Assembly: GCA_027946365.1 (NCBI GenBank)
Contig: JAPEUQ010000005.1
Location: 1,674,001 to 1,738,000, forward strand
Direction of reading: 5' to 3'
Source: Kalmusia sp. IMI 367209
Lineage: Eukaryota > Ascomycota > Dothideomycetes > Pleosporales > Didymosphaeriaceae
DNA length: 64,000 nt
Part shown: piece by piece, positions 33,468 to 43,830 of the stretch
Position numbering within the stretch: position 1 is the first letter of the stretch
Layout: every line of letters starts with the position of its first letter
Translations under genes and position numbers: made by a program
The notes under the pieces: model-generated
Told to the model about the DNA's origin: nothing
Seen by the model: the letters and a program-made list of their open reading frames with translations, nothing else
The model's database searches: none

Positions 33468-33847
33468 TCACTTAGTCTGCTCCCGCCCACCTTCTGCCCC
33501 ATTTCCCTCCGCACTTCCCTTGACTGTCTCTTCACCGAGCACCTTGCTGGCCGACATGAACCTAAACACGTATATGTCAACCTTTGGTCCTTGAACCTCC
33601 TCAACCGCCCATGTTTTCTTCTCGCTACAGGAATTGCCACAGCTTACATTGCGCCTGCATATCCACCAAGACTGCGCATATCCTGCGCCTGCCTTGCCGT
33701 CATACCCATTAGGCTCTCCAGGTCCGCCATATTGGCCGTCAATTGCGCTAGTTGGGCCTGCAGGTGGGAGATTTGGCGGGGTTTTTGGGAGGGGACGGTG
33801 CTGAGGCGGGAGGACGAGGAATTTTGGGAGCGAGGGAGGTTCGACAT
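33468..33847 (-). CDS. hsk3: DASH complex subunit Hsk3
   Basis: Exons 33847-33648 and 33561-33468 join across an 86 nt intron (GTAAGC donor, gttgac branch point, tttag acceptor) into 97 residues. The signature RQISHLQAQLAQLTANMADL (about 30-49) with the following 'LMGMTARQAQDMRSLGGY' is the Hsk3 core, and exon 2 supplies the family ending FMSASKVLGEE followed by a disordered acidic tail. Hsk3 is a small coiled-coil subunit of the DASH/Dam1 ring that couples kinetochores to microtubule plus ends in mitosis. Without the intron the frame would stop after 67 codons, losing the conserved C-terminal piece. It is divergent from the gene at 34108, with a 260 bp shared promoter. Confidence 0.9.
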
Positions 33848-34107
33848 CGTTCAAAATCGCGAATAGAGTCTATCGTAGACGGTGAGGTTGAAAGGTAGTC
33901 ACGGTGGGGGTCGCGCTGGTGTTTGTTGTGGGTGTGGAGAGTAGGGCGGGGAACACAGACGCGCGCGCTGGGCAGTCGCGGGGAGCCTTGGCAGGGACGT
34001 AAGCTCGAATTTGGAAATTTTCACGCACGCTTCATCTACCACGCTCACGACGCACTATCGGTTTTACCAATTCATCTTCCAGCTTCCCCTGTCAGCAGCT
34101 TGGAATC
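33848..34107. promoter_or_regulatory. Compact divergent promoter, hsk3 / small membrane protein
   Basis: The 260 bp between the two start codons must serve both genes. No specific factor site is claimed. Confidence 0.5.
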
Positions 34108-34549
34108 ATGGTCGCAGCGCAGACTGTTCGCCGCTGGATTCTGACGGGTTCTGTCGCTGCAATCACGGTCACAGGTGCTCTGTACGGAGCTGGTCTGAAG
34201 CAGCAATATGAGGTCAAACAGGTGTGACCATCTCTCCATTGTCTCCAAATAATGCTCCACTGTATATGTTATCGAAAGTCGTTGAACACGCGCGAACTTC
34301 CTCGTCAAGCAGATGTCACACCTTTCGATGGACATGCACATATAATCTCAAGCCTGACTGACTGACGCATTATCATAGAAAAAGCAGCAGATACTTGAAC
34401 TCTCGACCGAAGAACGAATTGCCCAACTAGAAGCCATCAAGCAGAATTTACGCCGCACCAAGGACGAGCTTGAACGCAAGATGGAGAATACCCTGGCACG
34501 GAGGAGGGGGGAGGAAGTAGGAGAAGGAAATCGGAGGAGCAATAGATGA
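34108..34549 (+). CDS. Small single-pass membrane protein, probably mitochondrial, 94 aa
   Basis: Exons 34108-34221 and 34379-34549 join in phase 0 (157 nt intron, GTGTGA donor, gactgac branch point, catag acceptor) to 94 residues. The N-terminus has a few basic residues (QTVRRW) then one hydrophobic helix (about 11-30, ILTGSVAAITVTGALYGAGL), followed by a long charged helix (KQQQILELSTEERIAQLEAI and on, Lys/Arg/Glu-rich) likely to form a coiled coil, and a disordered basic end. This layout is typical of small inner-mitochondrial-membrane assembly factors or respiratory accessory proteins. I do not recognise the precise family, so the mitochondrial location is inference. Confidence 0.68.
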
Positions 34550-37500
34550 GTCCCAAGCTCGTGCTGAATTCTGGCGCACTGAGCCTTGTGCAGAGGAGAA
34601 GAAGGTGGAAATAGCGATACCCGCGCTGTTGCATGACAACGCAACAGAATGGGGAAAGGGGGACAACATGACCGGAGGGATACAAAGTGAGATATTGTAT
34701 TCATTTGCTGGGAGAATCAGGCGAAGGGAACCCGTCCCCACGGCGAGTGACAATACCAGACCGCTCCGTTGCGATGGGAGCCCAAAGTTCGGCTCGGCGA
34801 GACTCATAGAGTCCTATTCACCGACAAATTTCCGGGCAGGCAGGTGGATTTTCACCGTGCATGGTGTGTTTGCGAATTGAGGACGGCGCATGCAAGATGC
34901 AGGAGGCTCGGTGATTCTATTCCGGACCTTTCTCGCATGTTTGCTTGGGTTTCAACAACCGTCTCCGACACTTCTAAATTTTAGGTACTCTAAGCCGGCA
35001 GCTCGCCGACGAAACACCGCCGGATCGTCAACAAAGTGCGCCGCAAGCTGAAAGACATGCTTCAAAACGGTCTAGAAGCAAGCGGAGCGGCCGCCCGACA
35101 ACGCAGGGTCTCAACACACGTGGTCCCAGCCGTTTCAGCCCTTTTCGGCCCAATGGCGACCGAGTATCTTTCCGCGCCTAGGAGGATTTTCCATTTCGGC
35201 GCTGTACCTCGCGTAGCGTACCAGATATTACTTGACCTATGCTCCGGCTACGTTCCGGACAATCTCATTGGACAGCTCCTTTTGGCTACACATGTGAAGA
35301 TCAACTGCCGCGCATTATCAAAACCCTGATTTTAATGGTGTATTATACGAATGCAGTAAAGATGTGTTCTGCGTGCTTTGTACACATCTCGTATGGCTCT
35401 TGTCTGTCGGGGTATCTCAACTTCCGTGCTCCGTGACGCTGCTACATCGTCGAGTAATGTGGTATTCGACTAGACGAACAAAGAAGCATTCCTTGCTTTG
35501 CTTCTTGACTATGGCTGGCCTGGCTAGAGTACACGCTGCCGCCATGGGCGGTAATCACAACGTGTTGCAGGTTGAACCGGTAGATGTACATTCACTCTCC
35601 CAGTCAAGCCGGTTTAACAAAAAGAGCTTAGGGTGGGGTACTTACTCGTCAAGTATGACTACCTATCTACTTACACAGCAGTGAGCTAGCATCCGTTCTC
35701 ATCTAGTAATCAGCACACAATAATCACGCCCCACAATCTCTTTACACAGTGCAGTGACCTGCACTTACTCTCTACATACATTATTACGGTAGTCACGCAC
35801 TGTCTACTAGGATCATCCATTGATACTGCCTACCACCACTTCGGCCGAGGTAAGAGCGTCGTTTCTCCCGCCTATCGTAGTGACTCCACATGTACCCGCG
35901 CAAAGGGTTCATCGGGCCAGCGGGGAATTGGGGACATGGTGGGCCCGCTTTTTGAGGTGGGTATCGCGTCCGCTTTTGTGGGGAGGAAGTTAATTGGTAA
36001 GGGGTTGGGGTTGGTGAGGCTACAAGGTGAGGGTGATTTTGCTGATGGTTATGGTTGAGGGGGGAAATTTTTCTCCCGGGGAGATGATAGGTGTGGGGGT
36101 TGGAGGATGTAGAAGTGGGAAGTGATTGAGCGAGGATGGATAGGAAAGTGGATGAAATACTTATGGGTTATATAGTGTGTTTTTAGCATTCCACTTCTTA
36201 GTCAATTACAGCTACGGTGGAATGTGAGAACTAGCGGTCTAGGAATGATTCCGCTGAGCATTAGATCGTTGTGCTGGATAATATAGTGCACATGTGAGAA
36301 GGCTTGGTAAATGGAGAGCATGGTGAAATAAAGCTCAGTTTTACTACACGGACTTTCTACCGATGCTTTTGATTCACCGTATCGTTCGGTACTTTGATCT
36401 GGTAAAAATACACGGTGCTCGTTCCCATCTTGAGATGTGGAATTAGTGCAAATACGTAATGTTGCCGCAAAAGGTGGCCGTACACACGATATAGAAGAAG
36501 AAGAACTTAGCTAGCATCTTTATCATGTGTGACTGTATGACCATCAGTGTCAAATAGGCCAGTCGCAATATATACTAGCGAAAGCTTTCCACAATTTTCA
36601 TGTATGGGTATGTGCGTTGAGAGTATTGAGTGCTGACGGTCGGTGTTCGCTCGTTTGGGACATGTAACCTCAAATTCTTCAGTTCAAGGTAGGTACATAA
36701 TCGTACAAAGCCACCCACGGGCTTTATTAGGACTCAATTAAGACTTGATTTTCTTGGATATAAAGTAATTATGTTCGAGTTGCGTCGGAAAGTACTATAG
36801 CATGTGGAGGGCTTGAAGGGCCGAGACGATTTTGACGATTGCCACAGGAGCCCTTGTCATAGCTTGTTCCGCTTCTAAATTCAACACCCGTCCCAGGATG
36901 AAATCTCCTCACAAACTTCGCATCATAATGACTGACTTGCAGGTTTGTAGACACGAATCCTCTCTATCCATTTAAGATCGGACAGATGGGTATGTCGCCC
37001 TAGTCGGCACGTCTTTAGTTTATCGCACCCATGTGACTATCGTAGTGCATGGTAGAAATGATATCGTACGGTGAAAGGATGACAAGGATCACCCCAAGTC
37101 TCACAGGCCCTTTAGCAAATTCTTGCCCAGGGGGCAGAATTATGTTGCGAAGGCAATATCGTTCGCAAGCGCCGGCGTGATCTAGTCTCGGGACTAATTA
37201 GATATTCGTGTCATGGCGGATAAGACGGCGTTTCTATTGCCTTCGACGAAAGCTGGACGGTAGCGGATATACCGCTCGCCTGTTGAATACGCTGGTAAGT
37301 GATTATAACAAGTATGGGAGCTGTAGCTATGTACTTGCGGTCAGATCTTTAGTGCTCGTACGATCCCTCAGATGTGTTAGATGGTTTAATTTATGTTGTC
37401 TATAATATTTTAGGTGTTTTAAAGCCATCTAAGACATGACAGGTTGGCTATGTTAAAAACGATTATTAATGTGTACAATTAAGCATTTTTACTTCATGAA

Positions 37501-39337
37501 CATATTGCTGGGCATACACATTACTCTGTCGACTACCTAAGTACATATGGTGATTTTCGGTTGATTGCTGATGTGGCTATGTGCATACCCAATAGTGGAG
37601 AGACTATGACAATTCTGTCAATAATAAATGGCCAGCCATCGTTAGACATCTCGTAGTTCCACTTCATTGTTGTAGTCGATGTAAAATTGACGCGGTTGGC
37701 TCATATTGTAAGTGAAGTCGCCAAATCGAGATTTTGACTGTAAATGAGTGATCGTTCGACATTTACATCCCTAGTTGGCCAAGGCACCTTCTCGAGTTTT
37801 GTGATCTCCTTATGTGCGCGCGACTCGAGGTGATTGTGATTTTCGGAGGACATATTGAAGGCCTCCAGTTGATAACCCGGCTGACAGGGTACGAATTGGG
37901 GACTGTAGATGAGATAACTAGAAGGGCTAACGAGATGGCTGTAACGAGAATGGAGAATAACACAAAAACCCTCCATACTGGTCAGCTATAAAAAAAGAGA
38001 TATAAGCTAGCACTTGTAGGTAAGCTTAGTTGAAAAAGCATAGTGTCGAGTTAGGAAAATGATCTAACGGCAAGAGTAAAAACAATAGCACCAATTTACG
38101 CAGAACGTACCCGTGTGAGTTGACATACGAATTTCCTTGAGGCTACTGGGCGGTTTTCGCCTTCACCTAAGCCACTCATTCACCATGGTCGTGCGGAGCC
38201 CTCTATCTGTACACGTTACTAATTACCGATCACTAGTCTAGAGCAGGAATGCCTATGCTAATGCTTGAATTTTGATACGACGTATGTCCTAAATTAATCT
38301 AGCTTGCTGTGTGCTTCTCGACGTTGCCAACATTCCACTTCACGAAGCCCACATCATATACTCTTGGTAAATTATTGGACGGGAAATATTACTCAACTTT
38401 TCCTCCAAACCATTGGTCACTATTTCTCATTATCTACCGCTTAAGGTGTATGGTTATTGTGTTGGGCTAAGGAACTCTCCCATTCTAGAAGTTATGTTTC
38501 TTAAGCTGCCTTATCTAAATCTCTTAATGTAATTCTATAGCCTAAATCTTTTAAAATGACGTACATCATTTGGGAAAATATGGATGTTATTACTGGCTGT
38601 TCTTTATATCTATGTAGCGAACATTCATGGTCTTACACAACCTTGATGAATTATACAAACCGCTCCGAATTCTGCAGAACATTTGAGTAGAAATTGACCG
38701 TGTACCAAATTACTGAGCAAGAACTCGCATCAAGGAACTAGAGATGTGCACATTTGCTCACATGCAGAGCCACCATCGGCTACATTGATGTTCGTAGTTT
38801 TTGAGTGAAACTTGGTTGACCAACGAAGAAAGCGCGGTACGTGGCTTATGATTTGATTGGGAATCGTAGATGCTCTCATGCATGTATCCATATGCTCAAG
38901 TATTGAGAGCCCTGGGAAGCTTTGTCGAGGGTAATGTCGGAGCTCGGCGTTAATTATTCCGAGACGGTCGCGATTGGTTTTTCGCGTTATCACGTGAGCT
39001 TTGGTAAGACTTCAGCAATCTCCGTTTTGTCATAGGCACTTCATGCTCTTGTATCCCACAAAGATGATGGGCTTTAAGTCATGCCTTCAAAGCGATATAG
39101 TTCCCAATGGAAGACCGAAAGCCTGTAGTCTTCACCATATGACATCGCGTTTTCGAACGTTGACCGGAAAATGCTGCCGCCCCCAATCTCGATTCGGCCA
39201 AGTGACGCGTTGAATCCTTTCAATTAATTCTCACGATACCTTCCGTTTCTGCCTAGAACCTCGCTTCCACTCTTCAAATCCTCATCCCCCCTTCTAAATT
39301 TCCTCCTCCCTACCTTCCCACTTCTCTACCATCCATA
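34550..39337. other. 4.8 kb gene-poor stretch
   Basis: No frame with recognisable domains. The DNA becomes AT-rich from about 36150 to 39000. The longest frames (35684-35364 plus region, 37976-37701 minus) lack support. Possible contents are old repeats or non-coding transcription units, but no repeat structure was identified by eye. Confidence 0.45.
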
Positions 39338-40183
39338 ATGTCAATCTCCACGCAGGTACCCACTGGTCCCATACGCGACTTCGAATGGTGCTACGCGCCG
39401 CTCTACGAGTTTGGCGACCCCACATTGGCGACACCCCCTATCTACAGCTGCGCAAACAGTACGCGTGGTACTAAAGACTCCGACTTCGAAACCTTCTGCT
39501 GCGACGGCCAAATCATTGGGTTCTACTCCTCCGGCCTAAGAGTCAATTCCGACTTCACTTTCGAAGACTTACAATGCTGTCGCATACAGGAACCGCAGAT
39601 GGGTGGCATCGGCCCGATCCCCGAGGACAACGGCCAAACATGTACTGCGACAGCGACCCCGACGCCGCTAGCGAGCCTGGCAGCTACGGGCACGGCCAAT
39701 GCGCAGCCGTATATCGTGACGTATCTGAGTGCGAAACAGGAAGGGAGCACATTAACAGACTGGGTGGTGAGGGAGACGCCGTACTGCTTCTGGGTAGATA
39801 CGAAGCATGGCGTTGAGATGACAAGTGTGGAGGTGCCGAAGGCGCAGGTTACGACGTTGCCACCTGAGACGACAGATATATTTGGGGATCCGATTGAAAC
39901 GAGTACGATCGGGAGGACTACAACAGAGAAGGAGGAGTCAGAAGTCACCCAGACAAGAAGTGAGAGTGAGGCAGAGAGTACGGGGAAGAGTAGTGCCACT
40001 AAGACGAGGTCTGAGGAAACGTCGGGATCTGGATCGGGATCAGGATCGGTGTCAAGCGCTAATGGAGTATCGCAGACGGGGGAGGGGACGCCTTCGCCTA
40101 CATCTGCTTCGACGGCGTTGAGGGTGCCGGCTGTAATGTGTATGGCACTATTGCTCACGTCGTTGATGGTGTGGATAGGTTGA
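39338..40183 (+). CDS. Cys-rich surface-type protein with a GPI-anchor-like C-terminus
   Basis: A single frame of 281 codons starts in context ccataATGtc. The N-terminal 150 residues carry about ten Cys (CANSTRG..., FCCDGQIIGF, LQCCRIQ, YCFW), suggesting disulfides. A Thr/Ser-rich linker follows, including a short SGSGSGSGSV run encoded by a ggatc[ag]-type microsatellite (about 40022-40052). The last 20 residues are hydrophobic (VPAVMCMALLLTSLMVWIG) as in a GPI-attachment signal. No signal peptide is seen at residue 1, which is odd for such a protein, so the true start may lie in an unrecognised upstream exon. Function unknown. The long minus-strand frame opposite it is a composition shadow. 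Confidence 0.62.
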   Translation: MSISTQVPTGPIRDFEWCYAPLYEFGDPTLATPPIYSCANSTRGTKDSDFETFCCDGQIIGFYSSGLRVNSDFTFEDLQCCRIQEPQMGGIGPIPEDNGQTCTATATPTPLASLAATGTANAQPYIVTYLSAKQEGSTLTDWVVRETPYCFWVDTKHGVEMTSVEVPKAQVTTLPPETTDIFGDPIETSTIGRTTTEKEESEVTQTRSESEAESTGKSSATKTRSEETSGSGSGSGSVSSANGVSQTGEGTPSPTSASTALRVPAVMCMALLLTSLMVWIG

Positions 40184-40448
40184 GGACAGGGAGGGTTCAG
40201 GGATTTGTTTCGTACTCGAACGCCTAATTCAACAGAAAATATCGTTTCCCTAATTATAGTAATTGAATCAAGATACCCAAAGCAGAATTTTCTCAAGTCA
40301 ACTTCAACCCGTTCTTTCTCGGGAGTAATAATGTTGACTAAGCTAAGGTGTCGGATGATACAAGAAGCAGATTGATATCCCGTAAGTAGTAAATTTGTAC
40401 CTACTACCTTTGTAGGGTCAAGATTTATCGATTGACTTCGAGAGAAGA

Positions 40449-41042
40449 TCATGGGCGGGCCATCTCAGGATCTAGGATAGCCTTTTGATAGGCCAAGAGC
40501 CTTTGCTGGTCCTTTCGTAGGTTCTTGATGATCATCTTAATCGAGTATGAGTATAGCTCGTGCATCTCTCGCATCTCTCTATGTGTAAGTCTTTGCTTCC
40601 TCTGCGCCTCGAACAAGTCATTCGTGGCTTCAATAATCTTGTCCTTGTGTGCATCTTTCTGTGCCTTTGTCATTTGCAGCATGAGCAGAGCCTTCCTCTT
40701 TGGGGTAATATCAGCCTTCTGCGTCTTGAGCATGGCGGCCAAAGGCTTTTGCTTGTTTCGCTGAGCTAGCGTGTACTTGTTGTCTCTCTTATCATCGGCG
40801 GTCTCACGCTCTTCCAACAACTTATCGTTTTCTTTCATGAAGACCTTGGCCTGCTTCAGCGTCCCTCCGATATGCTTACGCACCCAAAATTTGCTTAGAT
40901 GTTGGTAGATGAACGAACTCCACAGTGTGACTATGTCAAGAAGATTAGGTTTGCCGATTATGTCCTTCACACTTCTTGGTTCGAGTTTAATGGTGTCATT
41001 GATGGTGACTAGATGATCGTGCACCGTTTTATATTTATGTGA
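40449..41042 (-). CDS. Lys-rich helical hypothetical protein, 5' end unresolved
   Basis: An open frame of 198 codons ends at 40449. It begins with no ATG: the frame opens after a stop just upstream of 41042, where attcag could be a splice acceptor, and the first ATG is at 40838 (129 codons). The sequence is strongly helical and charged (KKEND-, RKQRLTHREMREMHELY-, NLRKDQQRLLAYQ-), consistent with a coiled coil. No domain was recognised. It may be the last exon of a gene whose upstream exon is the frame at 41379-41155, but I found no clean donor joining them. It could also be a relic. Confidence 0.35.
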   Translation of the reverse strand, partial: SHKYKTVHDHLVTINDTIKLEPRSVKDIIGKPNLLDIVTLWSSFIYQHLSKFWVRKHIGGTLKQAKVFMKENDKLLEERETADDKRDNKYTLAQRNKQKPLAAMLKTQKADITPKRKALLMLQMTKAQKDAHKDKIIEATNDLFEAQRKQRLTHREMREMHELYSYSIKMIIKNLRKDQQRLLAYQKAILDPEMARP

Positions 41043-41154
41043 CTGAATACATCAAAGACCTGCGAATGTATAAAAAAAATACAAGGATAGAGATGGAAAC
41101 TACTAAAGAATGTTGTGGCGCATCAAGAAGAAAGCCTCACAAGTCTGATGGAGC

Positions 41155-41379
41155 TTAGATAGTCTCTCGGTGGCCGAGCAGACATAGCATCCTTCCAAGC
41201 GCCTTCCAAGCATTTTCGAGCTTGCCATCTTCCAATGGGCTTTTCTTCGCCGTCCACAGCGCCATGTTCGTAAGCACCCTATACAAGCCCCGAAGCTGTA
41301 ATGCGATAGCTAGTGATTGCTTGTATAGTACCTCGGGAAAACATTGCGGACATGCTGACCGGTGGAGAGTTGACGCCAT
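41155..41379 (-). CDS. Possible small protein or exon, 74 aa
   Basis: The frame starts at an ATG (MASTLHRSACPQCFPEVL) and ends with a protein-like segment (LTNMALWTAKKSPLEDGKLE then AWKALGRMLCLLG). Composition is more protein-like than the neighbouring frames, but there is no recognised family or splice link. Low confidence. Confidence 0.3.
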   Translation of the reverse strand: MASTLHRSACPQCFPEVLYKQSLAIALQLRGLYRVLTNMALWTAKKSPLEDGKLENAWKALGRMLCLLGHRETI

Positions 41380-41684
41380 TTTCCGTTTCGCCCCTTCGTT
41401 GTGGTTAATTTTGGACCCCCCATTGCAGCCTCACGAATGCAAATGATCATGCTGATCAGCAGCACTCTCTCAATTCTTGCGCATGGTCGTCCGCATAGGA
41501 TAGTTCTCATTTCAATCAATAAAACACCTTTCTGATAAGCTGAATCGCGTGCTTGAGGCTTTCGCGAACAATCTCTATATTACCCTGAAATTTAATGCTA
41601 AGTATGAATAGACCTTAAAATTGCTGACCCTGATGAACTACGCCGGTAAGCTATTTTATCCCCCTTTCAATTCTCTGTCATTAC

Positions 41685-42035
41685 ATGGAAATACAGAAGG
41701 AATATGTCAGCGAAGAAATTTCCAACGATACTGGAAATTTCCAAAAATGGCTCCAACAGTACAACGGCGAGGATGTTATGGATGCTCCGCGACACATGGC
41801 TTGCGTGACGGTAAACCAGATTCACGTAAACTCGATTTAGAAAGATCTTGCAAACCTAACGGACTCGAACACTTTCGACAGGGGGTACATTAAGTCGGTA
41901 TCGGTAGATAAGAAAGGGAGACACATCTCTGTCGCCGTGTCATCCGCATTCCCGCATGTTTACTCGCTGCTTGAGTCGCCGAGATGGGAGTTCATCGACG
42001 TCGGAACTGTAGACATTTCAGAAGCTAGTACTTGA
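41685..42035 (+). pseudogene. Small single-exon gene relic with one in-frame TAG
   Basis: From the ATG at 41685 the frame reads MEIQKEYVSEEISNDTGNFQ and continues KWLQQYNGEDVMDAPRHMAC to a TAG at 41838-41840. It then stays open in the same frame (DLANLTDSNTFDRGYIKSVS, later SAFPHVYSLLESPRWEFIDV) to a TGA at 42033. Both halves look like real, evenly composed protein, 116 residues in all. The stop could come from a C-to-T change in a CAG codon. An intron spanning the TAG is unlikely because the only fitting splice pairs enclose 15-30 nt. Family not recognised; it may be a fragment of a larger protein. Confidence 0.4.
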
Positions 42036-42179
42036 CATGCTTGCAGTGCACCAAGAAGGCACATGGACTGGCTTCAGCCGTGTAAGCTGCATCAAAGTCT
42101 CTCTCTGCGAAGGAAATTTCTTTCACAATCATGTAAAAATCATATTCCGCAGCTGCTGGGTATCCCATCAGCGTCTGAA

Positions 42180-43574
42180 TCAAAAAGTCTTATTTCGATA
42201 CCAAAATTGCTGGATATCTTCATCTGAGATCGGTTGCGTTTTTACTCGAAGGTTTTTATCAACTCCATTGAAATCTAGTGTCCTTTCATCGAACTCAGGC
42301 TCCCAAAATTCCATCTTTCCTGTTCCTGCTACCCCTGAAGGGTGGATTGTACAAATTGCGACGCCATGTCGTGAAGCCTTAGTAGCTGCTTTCATTTCAG
42401 AGAGCAGACTGCATACGCGCTGTACACTCCTCATCATAGACGATGTCATAAACTCAGGTACATGTTCTTGTTTAAAAATCTGAGTGCAGTGTTTGCCCTT
42501 AGGATCGAGGAATCCCCAATACGTGATAGGGGTTCGCGAGTAGTAGCATTGAAAGAATGCATTTTTCTTTACAGTTGTTAGATTTTTACTTGCTGTGATA
42601 GTGGTTGCTTTGAGTTCAACAAGCTGATCCGGCGAGATGCGAGGGCCAGTAGAAATGATACGTCGTCCAATATCTGGAGAATCTGCGTGTGTTACGTCCG
42701 CTTCGCCGATTAAGGGAGATCCCACTTCTTCAGGATATGCTTTGCCCGAAGCACCTACCCAGGCATCTGGAGCGAAGGAAGTGGCTATCTTGAGGGGACC
42801 CATGTCATACTGAAGATGATATATGTAACGTTTGTAAGAATTCTGGGGTCCGGAATCTGTGGAAGCAGCCTCGAAAAGACGGCCACTCGGAGTCTCCCTT
42901 GAAGGAATCCCTTTAGATGGTGGCCTTACAGTTTGCAAGCTAATAAAAAGTGTGTCCCTCACTAAGGAAAGGTGCATGCGCGTAGTGCGCACTGTGACGT
43001 TTCTTTGGAATATCTTTGTTAAAGTAGTCAATATCGAACGTGGGCAAAAGATGTCTATTGTCGAAAAATCGAAAATAGGATTGTCTTATCACATTTCTAT
43101 AATCAGCAGGAAGTGAGCTACCTTAGGATTCAGGTTCGTACCATGACGAAGGGCGCGGAGCAGGACTTCCGGTTCCGACTCTTGAACAGTGAAGTCTTGT
43201 CCGGCGACGGGGAGCTTGGAGTGGTATTTGTCCAATTCTACAGGCAAGGGTGGAGGGTTCCATTTTGGAGGTTCACCTGATGTTATATAAGTCAGAAACG
43301 TCTCGATTTGATACACAATAGCTAATATTTTAGTACCAGGGATAGAAAGTCTGCTGTCGTTCCTATTATACGAGCAGATATATTCTCCGCCGCTATGCCA
43401 GTCGTAGTTTCCAGTCACCGGGGTGATCTTGTGAAATTCTATGGTTTCGATACGTGAACCGAGACCGTCATAGAGAGAATTCTTGGTATTTGTTGTCCAA
43501 TGGACATAGCGGCGCAAGAGAAGAATCGGTTGAAGCGTGAAGCTTTGGCAGCCCGTGCGACGTATCAGAAACAT
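42180..43574 (-). CDS. Fungal protein of the 'geranylgeranyl pyrophosphate synthetase-like' annotation group
   Basis: Exons 43574-43337, 43276-43142 and 43084-42180 give 425 residues (introns 60 and 57 nt; donors GTACTA and GTACGA). Joining at the first intron gives 'SIPGEPPKWNPPPLP' and at the second 'LLRALRHDNPIFDFSTIDIF', both close to the conserved blocks of a large ascomycete family that databases often label GGPP synthetase although it lacks the DDxxD prenyltransferase motifs. The rest is Lys/Thr-rich with the family's 'ELKATT...QCYYSRTPITYWGF' region. Real biochemical function is unknown; related proteins were described in chromatin- or RNA-linked contexts only loosely. Intron 1 is 60 nt with no stop, so its retention would add 20 residues in frame. 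The start is divergent from rrp43 (256 bp apart). Confidence 0.72.
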
Positions 43575-43830
43575 GATGACCTTCTAGGCCCAAATATAGA
43601 CTGAGAAAAGCATTTGGTGATTATCGGCAGAAAGAAACGAAGGAACTACTTTGGCGAACGTGATGAACGAATTCGTGCGGTTACTTGGAGAAGTCCAAGC
43701 TTTGCGCACGGTCCTCTGACGCGCATTCACGTGCTCAAAAATTCCCAGACATTTGCATGTCAGTCCCACTACACATTGAGCTCGCTCAATTCCGCCAACA
43801 ACTTCTTTTACGTCTAGCAGAAACTGCACC
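43575..43830. promoter_or_regulatory. Divergent promoter, GGPP-synthetase-like gene / rrp43
   Basis: 256 bp separate the two start codons, so regulatory sequence is shared. No specific site claimed. Confidence 0.45.

Noticed and set aside
39523..40452. 309-codon frame on the minus strand
   Set aside because: It lies opposite the Thr/Ser-rich surface-protein gene; its Val/Leu/Ser-rich composition is the mirror of that gene's codons, with no motif of its own.
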